Shown in pieces: positions 22,615-31,612 of a DNA stretch of 64,000 bases. Location: contig NZ_CP147520.1 in assembly GCF_037201975.1 (NCBI RefSeq), positions 5,084,001-5,148,000 on the forward strand. Reading direction: 5' to 3'. A program made the translations under genes and the position numbers. The stretch is from Streptomyces sp. TG1A-60 (GTDB lineage Bacteria > Actinomycetota > Actinomycetes > Streptomycetales > Streptomycetaceae). Each line of letters begins with the position of its first letter. Positions within the stretch are counted from its first letter, which is position 1. The notes below the pieces were generated by a model. The model had not been told where the DNA came from. It ran no database searches and worked only from the letters and a program-made list of their open reading frames with translations.

Positions 22615-23607
22615 ATGACGAAGAAGACGCGGATCCGCGTGGCGCGAATAGCCGCAGGTGCCGTGATCGCCGCAGGCGCTTCGCTGACCGCCGCGGGTGC
22701 CGCTTCCGCGCTGGACCTCGGTGTCGGCATCGGCATCGGCACCGACGACGGTGTGTCCGCCGATGTCGGTGTCCAGGTCAACACCGGCAACACTACCGAC
22801 GGCAACACGAACGTCGGCGCCACCACCGCCGGTGGCGCGACGTCCAACGGGACCTCTAACGGGACCGATGGTGGCGCGACGTCCAACGGGACCTCCAACG
22901 GGACCGATGGTGGCGCGACGTCCAACGGGACCTCCAACGGGACCGATGGTGGCGCGACGTCCAACGGGACCTCCAACGGGACCGATGGTGGCGCGACGTC
23001 CAACGGGACCTCCAACGGGACCGATGGTGGCGCGACGTCCAACGGGACCTCCGGCGGTTCGACCGATGGTGGTTCGACCTCCGGCGGCTCCACCGACGGT
23101 GGTTCGACCGACGGTGGCGCGACGTCCAACGGGACCTCCGGCGGTTCGACCGATGGTGGTTCGACCTCCGGCGGCTCCACCGACGGTGGTTCGACCGACG
23201 GTGGCGCGACGTCCAACGGGACCTCCGGCGGTTCGACCGACGGTGGTTCGACCTCCGGCGGCTCCACCGACGGCGGTTCGACCGACGGTGGCGCGACGTC
23301 CAACGGGACCTCCGGCGGTTCGACCGACGGTGGTTCGACCTCCGGCGGCTCCACCGACGGCGGTTCCACCTCCGGTGGTGCCGATCTCGACGGCGGTAAC
23401 GACGAGGTCGTCCAGGCGGAGGGCTCCTCGGCTCTCACGGACACCGGCTCGGAGACCGAGGCCCAGGGCGCCGGCAGCGGCGAGCTGGCCGAGACGGGTG
23501 CGGCGGAGACCACGTTCCTGCTGGTCGGCGCCGCCACGATGATCGCCGGCGGTATCGGCTTCCGTCTGCTGCCGCGCCTGATGGTCGGCCGCGGCGCCGC
23601 CGCCTGA
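22615..23607 (+). CDS. Repeat-rich sortase-anchored surface protein (LAETG)
   Basis: This secreted protein of 330 residues has a signal peptide (basic start, hydrophobic core, likely cleavage after AGAASA), a short Gly/Val-rich head, and about 180 residues of Thr/Ser/Gly/Asn repeats. An acidic segment follows, then the sorting signal LAETG at about residues 289-293, a hydrophobic helix and a basic tail (RLLPRLMVGR). LAxTG is the recognition motif of class E sortases, which also anchor long chaplins in Streptomyces. The repeats have no enzymatic motif, so the protein is probably a wall-attached stalk or matrix component. No sortase gene is in the window. A strong shared terminator follows. Confidence 0.85.
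   Translation: MTKKTRIRVARIAAGAVIAAGASLTAAGAASALDLGVGIGIGTDDGVSADVGVQVNTGNTTDGNTNVGATTAGGATSNGTSNGTDGGATSNGTSNGTDGGATSNGTSNGTDGGATSNGTSNGTDGGATSNGTSNGTDGGATSNGTSGGSTDGGSTSGGSTDGGSTDGGATSNGTSGGSTDGGSTSGGSTDGGSTDGGATSNGTSGGSTDGGSTSGGSTDGGSTDGGATSNGTSGGSTDGGSTSGGSTDGGSTSGGADLDGGNDEVVQAEGSSALTDTGSETEAQGAGSGELAETGAAETTFLLVGAATMIAGGIGFRLLPRLMVGRGAAA
22831..23376 (+). repeat. Two-tier coding tandem repeat array
   Basis: Five copies of a 39-base unit (13 residues, GGATSNGTSNGTD) run from 22831 to 23025. About three and a half copies of an 87-base unit (29 residues, opening with GGATSNGTSGGSTDGG) follow from 23026. Copies within each tier differ at only a few bases, mostly T/C changes, so expansion is recent. 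All units keep the reading frame. Confidence 0.95.
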
Positions 23608-23640
23608 TCGCACACGGTCACGCACAGCCACACATGACGA

Positions 23641-23673
23641 CGAAGGCCCGGGGCAGCCAGCCCCGGGCCTTCG
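23641..23673. terminator. Bidirectional terminator between convergent genes
   Basis: CGAAGGCCCGGGGC (23641-23654) and GCCCCGGGCCTTCG (23660-23673) form a perfect 14-base stem with a 5-base loop. It lies 34 bases past the surface protein stop and 13 bases past the end of the convergent zinc-ribbon gene, so it can serve both. Confidence 0.9.
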
Positions 23674-23685
23674 TCGTCGTACGCC

Positions 23686-23877
23686 TTATGCCGTCTGGTG
23701 GGCCAGCAGTGCCAGTGCCGCTATGAGGATCGCAAGGAGGGCGATCAACGTCATGGGGCTGAGGCTCGCGAAGGGGTTCTCCTGCTGGAGTCGCTCGCGG
23801 CTCGCCCGGCACACATGACAGCGGCCCTCGGCCACGGGGGACGCGCAGTTCGCGCACACCAACCGGTCGTACGTCAT
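23686..23877 (-). CDS. Small zinc-ribbon membrane protein
   Basis: This 63-residue protein starts [11 protein letters not shown], with a second pair in CHVC ten residues later, giving a Cys-x2-Cys...Cys-x2-Cys zinc ribbon. A short charged spacer leads to a single membrane helix ([18 protein letters not shown]) at the C terminus. The ATG at 23877 is the only start giving an intact ribbon. It is transcribed away from ftsE. The ribbon would face the cytoplasm. Its function is unknown; the intact Cys pairs and clean terminator argue that it is a real gene. Confidence 0.75.
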   Translation of the reverse strand: MTYDRLVCANCASPVAEGRCHVCRASRERLQQENPFASLSPMTLIALLAILIAALALLAHQTA

Positions 23878-24114
23878 GCGCCTCGCCCTCCTTGCAGTGG
23901 CCTCACACACACCCCAACGTTTCGCGGAACCGGTACGTTCCTCCACTCCACTGTGCCAGGTTCCTCCGGAGGTTGCGCGGGCGCCTGCGAAAGGGGTGGG
24001 CGGGCCGCGCGCCCGCGGGTGCGTCGAGGTCGCTCGCGCGGTTCCCCGCGCCCCTCGCGGGGCGGGGGAGGGTACAGTCACCGTCATCCATTCCCGACGG
24101 CCTGTGGTGCATCC

Positions 24115-24804
24115 GTGATCCGATTCGACAACGTGTCCAAGGTCTACCCCAAGCAGACCCGCCCCGCACTCAGGGATGTGTCCCTGGAGGTCGAGAAGGG
24201 CGAGTTCGTGTTCCTCGTGGGATCCTCCGGCTCCGGAAAGTCCACCTTCCTGCGGCTGATCCTCCGGGAGGAGCGGTGCAGCCAGGGGCAGGTGCACGTG
24301 CTGGGCAAGGATCTCGCGCGCCTCTCCAACTGGAAGGTGCCGCAGATGCGCCGCCAGCTCGGGACGGTGTTCCAGGACTTCCGGCTGCTGCCGAACAAGA
24401 CGGTCGGTGAGAACGTCGCCTTCGCGCAGGAGGTCATCGGCAAGTCGCGCGGCGAGATCCGCAAGTCCGTGCCGCAGGTGCTGGAGCTGGTCGGTCTCGG
24501 CGGCAAGGAGGAGCGGATGCCGGGCGAGCTGTCGGGTGGTGAGCAGCAGCGCGTGGCCGTCGCGCGGGCCTTCGTGAACCGGCCCAAGCTGCTGATCGCG
24601 GACGAGCCCACCGGCAACCTCGACCCGCAGACCTCCGTCGGCATCATGAAGCTGCTCGACCGCATCAACCGGACGGGCACCACCGTGGTGATGGCGACCC
24701 ACGACCAGAACATCGTGGACCAGATGCGCAAGCGCGTCATCGAGCTGGAGAAGGGCCGCCTCGTCCGCGACCAGGCGCGCGGCGTCTACGGCTACCAGCA
24801 CTGA
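24115..24804 (+). CDS. ftsE: Cell division ATP-binding protein FtsE
   Basis: This 229-residue ABC ATPase pairs with FtsX at the inner membrane. In other bacteria the complex transmits ATP hydrolysis to wall hydrolases of the NlpC/P60 or amidase-activator type. Walker [10 protein letters not shown], the Q-loop VFQDFRLLP, the signature [14 protein letters not shown], Walker [14 protein letters not shown] and the switch His in MATHDQN are all intact. GTG 24115 gives the family-standard N terminus [12 protein letters not shown]. ftsX follows after 35 bases and is surely cotranscribed. Confidence 0.96.
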   Translation: MIRFDNVSKVYPKQTRPALRDVSLEVEKGEFVFLVGSSGSGKSTFLRLILREERCSQGQVHVLGKDLARLSNWKVPQMRRQLGTVFQDFRLLPNKTVGENVAFAQEVIGKSRGEIRKSVPQVLELVGLGGKEERMPGELSGGEQQRVAVARAFVNRPKLLIADEPTGNLDPQTSVGIMKLLDRINRTGTTVVMATHDQNIVDQMRKRVIELEKGRLVRDQARGVYGYQH

Positions 24805-24839
24805 CCGCCCCAGTCCACGGAAAGGCTTAGCGAGACGCC

Positions 24840-25757
24840 ATGCGCGCCCAGTTCGTCCTGTCGGAGATCGGTGTCGGTCTCCGCCGCAACCTCACGATGA
24901 CCTTCGCGGTCGTCGTCTCCGTCGCTCTCTCCCTCGCTTTGTTCGGCGGTTCGCTGCTGATGAGCGACCAGGTCAACCAGATGAAGGGCTACTGGTACGA
25001 CAAGGTCAACGTGTCGATCTTCCTGTGCAACAAGAGCGACGCGGAGTCCGATCCCAACTGTGCCAAGGGCGCGGTCACCACCGAGCAGAAGAACCAGATC
25101 AAGTCCGACCTGAACAAGATGTCGGTCGTGAACAACGTCGCCTACGAGTCGCAGGACCAGGCGTACAAGCACTACAAGGAGCAGTTCGGCGACTCCCCGC
25201 TGGCCAGCAGCCTCACGCCGGACCAGATGCAGGAGTCGTACCGCGTCAAGCTGAAGGACCCGGAGAAGTACCAGGTCATCGCGAGTGCCTTCAACGGCCG
25301 TGACGGGGTGCAGTCGGTGCAGGACCAGAAGGGCATCCTGGACAACCTGTTCCGGCTCCTGGGGTATCTGAACTGGGCGGCGCGCGGGGTGATGGCGGTC
25401 ATGCTGGTCGTGGCGCTGCTGCTGATCGTCAACACGGTGCGTGTCTCGGCGTTCAGCCGTCGGCGTGAGACCGGGATCATGCGGCTGGTCGGCGCGTCCG
25501 GCTTCTACATCCAGGCGCCGTTCATCATGGAGGCCGCCGTCGCGGGCATCATCGGCGGCACGATCGCCTGTGCCTTCCTGATCCTCGGGCAGTACTTCGT
25601 GATCGACAACGGAGTGTCGCTGTCCCAGAACCTGCCATTGATCAATTTCGTCGGCTGGGACGCGGTCCTGACCAAGCTGCCGCTCATCCTCGCGGCGAGC
25701 TTCCTGATGCCGGCGTTGGCCGCCTTCTTCGCGTTGCGCAAGTACCTGAAGGTGTGA
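24840..25757 (+). CDS. ftsX: Cell division protein FtsX
   Basis: This 305-residue integral membrane partner of FtsE has one N-terminal membrane helix (MTFAVVVSVALSLALFGG), a large extracellular domain of about 150 residues with two cysteines (FLCNKS and PNCAKG) that may form a disulfide, and three C-terminal helices. The conserved cytoplasmic FSRRRETGIMRLVGAS loop couples to FtsE. Topology and length are normal. It lies in an ftsE-ftsX-S41 protease-smpB run on the plus strand. Confidence 0.96.
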   Translation: MRAQFVLSEIGVGLRRNLTMTFAVVVSVALSLALFGGSLLMSDQVNQMKGYWYDKVNVSIFLCNKSDAESDPNCAKGAVTTEQKNQIKSDLNKMSVVNNVAYESQDQAYKHYKEQFGDSPLASSLTPDQMQESYRVKLKDPEKYQVIASAFNGRDGVQSVQDQKGILDNLFRLLGYLNWAARGVMAVMLVVALLLIVNTVRVSAFSRRRETGIMRLVGASGFYIQAPFIMEAAVAGIIGGTIACAFLILGQYFVIDNGVSLSQNLPLINFVGWDAVLTKLPLILAASFLMPALAAFFALRKYLKV

Positions 25758-25825
25758 CGCATGCCAAGGAGGGCCGTTCCGGCAAGGGCCGGTGCGGCCC
25801 TTCACGCTGTCCTAGACTCGCCGAC

Positions 25826-27022
25826 ATGTCAGGCCGTGACCTGTTCTCCCAGCCCCGCCGCATCGGCCGCGGGGCAGCCCTGACCTTGGTCTTCGCGAGC
25901 GTTCTCGCCACGGGCGCCGCGACCGGTTCCTTCGAGGAGCCGTACCGCAGGCCGGCCACCACGGACACCTCCCGCTCCGCCCCCGCAGGCCGGGAGCGGG
26001 ACGTCGCCGAGGCCGCCGCCGAGGCCATGGCCGACGGCGAGTCCGCCGTGGAGGCCGCCGAGCGTGCCGTCAGCCGCAGCGGCGACCGGTGGGGCGCGGT
26101 CTACTCCGAGGACGAGTACGAGCAGTTCGAGGAGGCCCTCGACGGCGCGTACACCGGCGTCGGGCTGTGGGCCCGGCTGGAACGCGACGGCGGCATCGCG
26201 GTGACGCGGGTGCAGGACGGCTCGCCCGCGGCCCGTGCGGGGATCCGCGCGGGCGACCGGCTCGTCGGCGTCGACGGCGAGAAGGTCGCAGGACGCCCGG
26301 TCACCGAGGTCGTCTCCTTACTCCGCGGCGACGCGCTCGACGGTGACACCGGGACCACCGGGGCTCCCGAGAGCGCGGCCGCCGGTACGAAGGTGTCGCT
26401 GGAGTTGCGGCGCGGCACCAGGACCTGGCACGAGACCCTCCGCCGGGCCCGTCTCTCCACCGAGGACGTGACCCTCACCCGTACCGCCGGCGGGGTGGGC
26501 GTCATCACGGTCGACGCGTTCACCAAGGGCTCCGGTGATCTCGTACGAGCAGCCGTCGAGCAGGCCACCGAGGTCTCCGGCTTCGTCCTCGACCTGCGCG
26601 GCAACTCCGGTGGCCTGGTCGCCGAGGCCGTCACCGCCTCCTCCGCCTTCCTCGACGGCGGCCTCGTCGCCACGTACGACGTCAACGGCGAGCAGCAGGC
26701 CCTGCACGCCGAACCCGGCGGCGACACGACGAGAGCGCTGGTCGCGCTCGTCGACGGCGGCACCATGAGCGCGGCCGAACTGCTCACCGGGGCCCTGCAG
26801 GACCGCGGTCGCGCGGTGGTCGTGGGCTCCCGCACCTTCGGCAAGGGCTCGGTCCAGATGCCGAGCCGCCTGCCCGACGGCTCCGTCGCCGAACTGACCG
26901 TCGGCCACTACCGCACCCCCTCCGGCCGCGGCGTCGACGGCACCGGCATCACCCCCGACCTCGAAGCGGACGGCGACGCCCTGCGGCGGGCCGAGACGGT
27001 ACTGACCGGACTCGGGCGGTGA
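25826..27022 (+). CDS. Secreted S41 (C-terminal processing) peptidase
   Basis: This 398-residue serine protease of the CtpA family is exported by an uncleaved or signal-type N-terminal helix (AALTLVFASVLATGAATG). A PDZ domain (about residues 110-200, YTGVGLWARLE and GSPAARAGIRAGDRL) precedes the S41 catalytic core. The nucleophile is Ser315 in GGTMSAAELL and the general base is Lys340 in FGKGSVQ, the standard 25-residue spacing. The ATG at 25826 was chosen because the frame upstream overlaps the ftsX stop and is not signal-like. Its position directly after ftsEX suggests processing of envelope proteins during division, but the substrate is unknown. Confidence 0.92.
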   Translation: MSGRDLFSQPRRIGRGAALTLVFASVLATGAATGSFEEPYRRPATTDTSRSAPAGRERDVAEAAAEAMADGESAVEAAERAVSRSGDRWGAVYSEDEYEQFEEALDGAYTGVGLWARLERDGGIAVTRVQDGSPAARAGIRAGDRLVGVDGEKVAGRPVTEVVSLLRGDALDGDTGTTGAPESAAAGTKVSLELRRGTRTWHETLRRARLSTEDVTLTRTAGGVGVITVDAFTKGSGDLVRAAVEQATEVSGFVLDLRGNSGGLVAEAVTASSAFLDGGLVATYDVNGEQQALHAEPGGDTTRALVALVDGGTMSAAELLTGALQDRGRAVVVGSRTFGKGSVQMPSRLPDGSVAELTVGHYRTPSGRGVDGTGITPDLEADGDALRRAETVLTGLGR

Positions 27023-27103
27023 GCCCGCCGCGTTCCCCCTGGCCGCCGCCCCGATAATCGGTTTCCCGTGGGCCCCCTCCGTAGTGCGAAAATGGGTGGC
27101 ACT

Positions 27104-27655
27104 ATGAGCAAGGGAATGTACGTACCGAAGGAATCCCAGCCCAAGCAGGGCGGGGCGGCGGCCAAGGGCAGGGAAGGCGAGAAGGGCGGCAAGCGCAAGA
27201 TCGTCGCCCAGAACAAGAAGGCCCGGCACGACTACGCGATCATCGACACCTACGAGGCCGGACTCGTGCTCACCGGCACCGAGGTCAAGTCGCTGCGTGA
27301 GGGGCGGACCTCGCTGGCCGACGGCTTCGTCCAGATCGACCGGGGGGAGGCGTGGCTGCACAACGCCCACATCCCCGAGTACCACCAGGGCAGCTGGACC
27401 AACCACTCCGCGCGCCGCAAGCGCAAACTGCTGCTGCACCGCGAGGAGATCGACAAGCTGGAGTCCAAGGCGCAGGAGACGGGTCACACGATCGTGCCGC
27501 TCGCGCTGTACTTCAAGGACGGCCGGGCGAAGGCCGAGATCGCGCTCGCGCGAGGCAAGAAGGAGTACGACAAGCGGCAGACCCTGCGGGAGAAGCAGGA
27601 CCGGCGGGAGTCGGACCGCGCGATCGCGGCGGCGAAGCGGAAGCAGCGCGCGTAG
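27104..27655 (+). CDS. smpB: SsrA-binding protein SmpB
   Basis: SmpB binds the tRNA-like end of tmRNA and places it in the empty A-site of stalled ribosomes. The core runs from [15 protein letters not shown] through [15 protein letters not shown] and the basic C-terminal tail [17 protein letters not shown], which fills the mRNA channel. An N-terminal extension rich in Gly and Lys of about 30 residues is typical of Streptomyces. I use ATG 27104; the ATG at 27116 (MYVPKES) is an alternative. The tmRNA gene ssrA lies 136 bases downstream on the same strand. Confidence 0.96.
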   Translation: MSKGMYVPKESQPKQGGAAAKGREGEKGGKRKIVAQNKKARHDYAIIDTYEAGLVLTGTEVKSLREGRTSLADGFVQIDRGEAWLHNAHIPEYHQGSWTNHSARRKRKLLLHREEIDKLESKAQETGHTIVPLALYFKDGRAKAEIALARGKKEYDKRQTLREKQDRRESDRAIAAAKRKQRA

Positions 27656-27684
27656 CCGGGGCGCGCGGGCCGCGGGGAATAGGG

Positions 27685-27714
27685 TGGCACGCGTTCGCGT
27701 TGGTCACGTACGAT
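27685..27714 (+). promoter_or_regulatory. Possible ssrA promoter
   Basis: TGGCAC at 27685 and TACGAT at 27709 are 18 bases apart, about 78 bases before the mature tmRNA 5' end. A CCCTC-TTCG-GAGGG hairpin at 27761-27774, with a stable UUCG tetraloop, lies in the putative leader and could guide processing. The call is by similarity only. Confidence 0.4.
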
Positions 27715-27791
27715 GGCACCTGCACCACACAGCGGGTGCGCACACCTCTCTCTGGAGGGGCCCTCTTCGGAGGGGGTTGAAAAAACAACAT

Positions 27792-28191
27792 GGGGATGAT
27801 CGGTTTCGACAGCGGATGTCGAAGCAGGGGAAGCGTGTCGAGGAAGCGGCCACGATCTCGTAAACCACAGGCCGAAACAAATAATCGCCAATTCCAACAG
27901 CGATTCTCCCAAGCAGCAGTTCTCTCTCGCCGCCTGATCTCAGGTAGCGACGCGACTGCTCCTTAACTAAGGGAGTGTCAGCCCGGGGGTGTTCCCGACC
28001 CGGATCCTGGCATCAGCTAGGGGACTAAACCTTGATCCCGGTCACGGGGTGAAGAGGGAAATCCAACAGTGACTGAGCCCGTCGGCGACTTGTTCGCGTG
28101 ATCGCCGGGGCTGAGAAAAGCACAGCGAACTGCACACGGAGAAGCCCTGATTCCACACCGTTGGACGCGGGTTCGATTCCCGCCATCTCCA
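27792..28191 (+). ncRNA. ssrA: Transfer-messenger RNA (tmRNA)
   Basis: This RNA of about 400 bases rescues stalled ribosomes and tags the unfinished protein for proteolysis. The 5' end GGGGATGATCGGTTTCGACAG pairs with the 3' ATCTCC to form the acceptor stem, and the T-arm GCGGGTTCGATTCCCGC is at 28168-28184. The CCA end is not encoded: ATCTCCA is followed by CAG. The tag frame starts with the resume codon at 27887. The G-rich pseudoknot segments between tag and T-arm are of the normal actinobacterial type. Confidence 0.96.
27887..27937 (+). other. tmRNA-encoded proteolysis tag frame
   Basis: From the resume codon GCC at 27887 the frame reads ANSNSDSPKQQFSLAA and ends at TGA 27935-27937. The C-terminal LAA is the universal signal for ClpXP-type proteases. 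The S. coelicolor tag, as I recall it (ANTKRDSSQQAFALAA), has the same length and layout. Confidence 0.9.
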
Positions 28192-28210
28192 CAGTTCCCA
28201 TGTGGGCGAG

Positions 28211-28240
28211 GCCCCGCTGCGCTACGCAGCGGGGCTTTCG
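28211..28240 (+). terminator. ssrA terminator
   Basis: GCCCCGCTGC (28211-28220) pairs with GCAGCGGGGC (28226-28235) around the loop GCTAC, followed by TTTCG. It lies 20 bases past the tmRNA and also faces the end of the convergent LacI-family gene. Confidence 0.9.
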
Positions 28241-28247
28241 TCATGTG

Positions 28248-29261
28248 TCACCCGGTCACCCGACGGGCCGTGCTGGCCCGCACGGTCAGCCGGGGCGGCA
28301 GCAGGGTGGCCTGCGGCACGGGGACGCCGTCCAGCTGCTTCATCAGCAGGTCGACCGCCTGTTCTCCCAGCTCCGTCGTCGGGATGGCGATCGAGGTGAG
28401 GGGGACGCGGAGCCTGTCGGCGAGGTCGGCCGGGCAGAGCGCGGTGACGGACAGGTCGGCGGGGATACGTAGACCGAGGTGCTCGAAGGCGTCGACGAGG
28501 GGTTCCAGGATGGCTTCGTTGTGGATGACGACGCCGGTGAGCGCCGGTTGTTCGCGGAGAAGGCGTTCGGCGACCGTGCGGGCGGCGGCGGGGGTGGCCT
28601 CGCAGGGGTGGACCGTGGAGGACATGCCGTTACGGGTGGCGGCGGAGGTGAAGCCCTGGACGACGCGTTGGGCGAAGGCGGTCTTGCGGACGTAGACCTC
28701 GGGCGGGGAGCCGATCAGGCCCACCGCGCGGTGGCCGAGGCCGGCCAGATGCTCCACACACAGCTCGCCCGCCGTCCTGAAGTCCAGGTCGACGCAGGTC
28801 AGGCCGGAGGAATCGGCGGGGAAGCCGACCAGCACCGACGGACAGCCCAGCGTACGCAACAACGGCAACCTGGGGTCGTGGAGTTGGACGTCCATCACGA
28901 TCAGCGCGTCCACCAGGGCCGTGTCGGCCACTCGCCGCAGGCTTTCCTCGCCCTCCTCCTGCGTCACCAGCAGGACGTCGTGGTCGTGCGCGCGGGCGGC
29001 CGTGACCGCAGAGACCGCGAGCCGCATGACCACGGGCACGTTGATGCCGGCCCGTAACGGCACCACCATCGCCAGCACATTCGCCTTGCTGCCGGCCAGA
29101 GCCCGCGCGCCCGCGTGCGGGCGGTAGCCCAGCTCGCGGATGGACGCCTCGACCCGCGCCCTGGTCTCCGCCGAGATCGGCCGCTTGCCGCTGAGGGCGT
29201 ACGACACGGTGCTGGGGGAGACGCCCGCGTGCCGGGCCACATCGGTGATCTTCACTGTCAC
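28248..29261 (-). CDS. LacI-family transcriptional regulator
   Basis: This 337-residue repressor has the LacI helix-turn-helix at the very N terminus (ITDVARHAGVSPSTVSYALSG and KRPISAETRARV) and a periplasmic-binding-protein-like effector domain. Its GTG start overlaps the stop of the GH31 alpha-xylosidase gene by four bases (GTGA), so the two are one operon and the effector is probably a xylosyl-containing sugar. A likely operator, the perfect palindrome at 31945-31960, lies at the head of the operon upstream of a deletion scar. A second GTG six bases downstream is also possible. Confidence 0.9.
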   Translation of the reverse strand: MTVKITDVARHAGVSPSTVSYALSGKRPISAETRARVEASIRELGYRPHAGARALAGSKANVLAMVVPLRAGINVPVVMRLAVSAVTAARAHDHDVLLVTQEEGEESLRRVADTALVDALIVMDVQLHDPRLPLLRTLGCPSVLVGFPADSSGLTCVDLDFRTAGELCVEHLAGLGHRAVGLIGSPPEVYVRKTAFAQRVVQGFTSAATRNGMSSTVHPCEATPAAARTVAERLLREQPALTGVVIHNEAILEPLVDAFEHLGLRIPADLSVTALCPADLADRLRVPLTSIAIPTTELGEQAVDLLMKQLDGVPVPQATLLPPRLTVRASTARRVTG

Positions 29262-31597
29262 GCCGACCCCGTTCCTTCCAGATCCGGATCCACGACCACG
29301 TCCGGATCCCCATCGACATCCACGTCCGGATCCACGTCCGGATCCACGTCCAGGTCCATCGTCAGAAAGCCCGTGCCCGCCGGCGCCCGCACCTCACGGT
29401 CACCGACCGCCAGCCCCCAGGGCGCCCTCGGATCGCCGCACGAGGCGCGCAGTACCCGTCCCTCCCGTACGACCTTGAACGTCGCGTCGCCGACGGGCAC
29501 GGTGACCTGGGCGCCGTGCGCGAGGCCGTACGCCCGCAGCGTGACGCCGTCGGCGTGGTCGTAGTCCGGGCGGTCCGTCACCGCGCCGACCGGGACGACC
29601 GCGCCCGGACGGACGAGGAGCGGCACGCTCAGAAAGCCGTGGCGCTCGCGGACCCAGCGGGGGCCGGTGACGGTGTCGCCGGCCGGAAAACGGGTCCAGG
29701 TGCCCTCGGGGACGTAGTACGTGACGTCGCCCTCGTCGGTGAAGACCGGCGCGACGAGGAGGTCCGGGCCGAGCATGTACTGGCGTTCCAGATACGCGCA
29801 GCCGGGGTCGTCGGGGAACTCCAGGACCATCGCGCGCATCATCGGCACACCCTCGGCGTGGGCGGTGCGCGCGGCCTCGTAGAGGTAAGGCATCAGGCTC
29901 AGCTTCAGGCGCGTGAACTCCCGCAGCACGTCGACCGATTCGTCGTCGAAGACCCACGGGACCCGGTACGAGGACGAGCCGTGCAGGCGGCTGTGGGAGG
30001 AGAGCAGGCCGAAGGCGATCCAGCGTTTGAACAGCGCGGGCGACGGGGTGCCCTCGAAGCCGCCGATGTCGTGGCTCCAGTAGCCGAAGCCGGAGAGGCC
30101 GAGGGAGAGGCCGCCGCGCAGGGACTCGGCCATCGACTCGTAGGTGGACTCGCAGTCGCCGCCCCAGTGGACCGGGAAGCGCTGGCTCCCGACCGTGGCC
30201 GACCGGGCGAAGACCACCGCCTCGCCCTCGCCCCGGTGTTTGCGGAGGACGTCGAAGACCGTGCGGTTGTAGAGGTACGTGTAGTAGTTGTGCATCCGCT
30301 CCGGGTCCGTGCCGTCGGACCAGGCCACGTCCACGGGCACCCGTTCGCCGAAGTCGGTCTTGAAGCAGTCGACGCCCTGCGCCAACAGGGCTTCCAGTTT
30401 CGCCGCGTACCACGCGCGGGCCGCCGGGCTGGTGAAGTCGACGAGGGCCATGCCGGGCTGCCAGAGGTCCCACTGCCAGACGCTGCCGTCCGGTCTGCGC
30501 AGGAGATGGCCGAGGGCCTTGCCCTCAGCGAAGAGCGGTGAGCGCTGGGCGATGTACGGGTTGATCCAGACACTGATCCGCACGCCGCGCCGCTTGAGGC
30601 GGGCCAGCATGCCCTCCGGGTCCGGGAACACCCGGGAGTCCCACGCGAAGTCGCACCACTGGAACTCGCGCATCCAGAAGCAGTCGAAGTGGAAGACGGA
30701 GAGCGGCAGCCGGCGCTCCCGCATGCCCTCGATGAAGGAGGTCACCGTCTCCTCGTCGTAGGAGGTCGTGAAGGACGTGGACAGCCAGAGGCCGAACGAC
30801 CAGGCGGGCGGGAGGGCCGGGCGGCCGGTGAGGGCCGTGTACTTGCGGAGGATGTCCTTCGGGGCCGGGCCGTAGATGACGTAGTACGTCAACTGCTGGG
30901 TCTCCGCGCTGAACTGGACCCGCGAGACGATCTCGGAGGCCACCTCGAAGGAGACCTTGCCGGGGTGGTCGACGAAGACGCCGTAGCCGGCGTCGGTGAG
31001 GTAGAACGGCACGCTCTTGTATGCCTGCTCGGTGGCCGTGCCGCCGTCGGCGTTCCAGATGTCGACGACCTGGCCGTTCTTGACGAGCGGGCCGAAGCGT
31101 TCGCCGAGGCCGTACACCGAGGTGCCGACACCGAGGTTGAGCTGTTCGCGCAGATAGTGGGCGCCGGAGGCGTCGCGCATGATGCCCATCGACTTGGGGC
31201 CGCTGGCGGTGAGGGTGCGGCCGTGGGCGAGGAAGTCCACGCGCCAGGGGCCGGTGCGGGAGACGCGCACCGACAGCTCCCCGGCGGTGAGGGTGGCGTG
31301 CTCCTCGTCGTAGGAGGTGTGGGGGGTGAACTCCTCGCCGGTGAGCTCGAATCGGGGGCCGGGGGGTCGCGCGCCCTCGAAGTGGGTGAAGGTGACGCCG
31401 ACGACGTCGGGCATGGGGGCGTGGGCGCTGATCGTCACGACCGGTCCTTTCAGCAGGTCGCCGCGGTGGCGGATGGGCTGGGTCGGCGCGTGGACCTCCA
31501 GCGCGCCGCCGTCCGTGGCGGTGACGTCGAGGACCTCGACCGGGTGGGCCGCGGTGACGCCTTCGCGGAGCAGCCAGTAGCCGTCGGTGAACTTCAT
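29258..31597 (-). CDS. Glycoside hydrolase family 31 alpha-xylosidase
   Basis: This 779-residue cytoplasmic enzyme belongs to the YicI group of GH31 and should release alpha-xylose from xyloglucan-type oligosaccharides. The nucleophile Asp415 lies in KTDFGERVP and the acid/base Asp481 in HWGGDCEST, nearly the same positions as Asp416 and Asp482 of E. coli YicI. FHFDCFWMREFQWCDFAWD, the YicI-type substrate loop, is present. No signal peptide is seen, so the sugar must be imported, yet the adjacent ABC transporter is reduced to a scar. The start ATG 31597 has AAGGAG upstream. The last 25 residues are an Asp-Pro-Val repeat created by a DNA repeat at about 29285-29360. Confidence 0.93.
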   Translation of the reverse strand: MKFTDGYWLLREGVTAAHPVEVLDVTATDGGALEVHAPTQPIRHRGDLLKGPVVTISAHAPMPDVVGVTFTHFEGARPPGPRFELTGEEFTPHTSYDEEHATLTAGELSVRVSRTGPWRVDFLAHGRTLTASGPKSMGIMRDASGAHYLREQLNLGVGTSVYGLGERFGPLVKNGQVVDIWNADGGTATEQAYKSVPFYLTDAGYGVFVDHPGKVSFEVASEIVSRVQFSAETQQLTYYVIYGPAPKDILRKYTALTGRPALPPAWSFGLWLSTSFTTSYDEETVTSFIEGMRERRLPLSVFHFDCFWMREFQWCDFAWDSRVFPDPEGMLARLKRRGVRISVWINPYIAQRSPLFAEGKALGHLLRRPDGSVWQWDLWQPGMALVDFTSPAARAWYAAKLEALLAQGVDCFKTDFGERVPVDVAWSDGTDPERMHNYYTYLYNRTVFDVLRKHRGEGEAVVFARSATVGSQRFPVHWGGDCESTYESMAESLRGGLSLGLSGFGYWSHDIGGFEGTPSPALFKRWIAFGLLSSHSRLHGSSSYRVPWVFDDESVDVLREFTRLKLSLMPYLYEAARTAHAEGVPMMRAMVLEFPDDPGCAYLERQYMLGPDLLVAPVFTDEGDVTYYVPEGTWTRFPAGDTVTGPRWVRERHGFLSVPLLVRPGAVVPVGAVTDRPDYDHADGVTLRAYGLAHGAQVTVPVGDATFKVVREGRVLRASCGDPRAPWGLAVGDREVRAPAGTGFLTMDLDVDPDVDPDVDVDGDPDVVVDPDLEGTGSA
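29285..29360. repeat. Simple repeat extending the GH31 reading frame
   Basis: Degenerate copies of a 12-base unit, GGATCCACGTCC, cover the last 75 coding bases of the GH31 gene. On the minus strand they encode an acidic tail of the pattern DVDPDVDPDVDVDGDPD. It is not part of the GH31 fold and looks like a late addition. Confidence 0.85.
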
Positions 31598-31612
31598 GTG
31601 GGGGGTTTCTCC

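Noticed and set aside
22831..23376. Tandem array considered as a CRISPR
   Set aside because: There are no unique spacers; the units are contiguous, in frame and encode a Ser/Thr/Gly repeat in a secreted protein.
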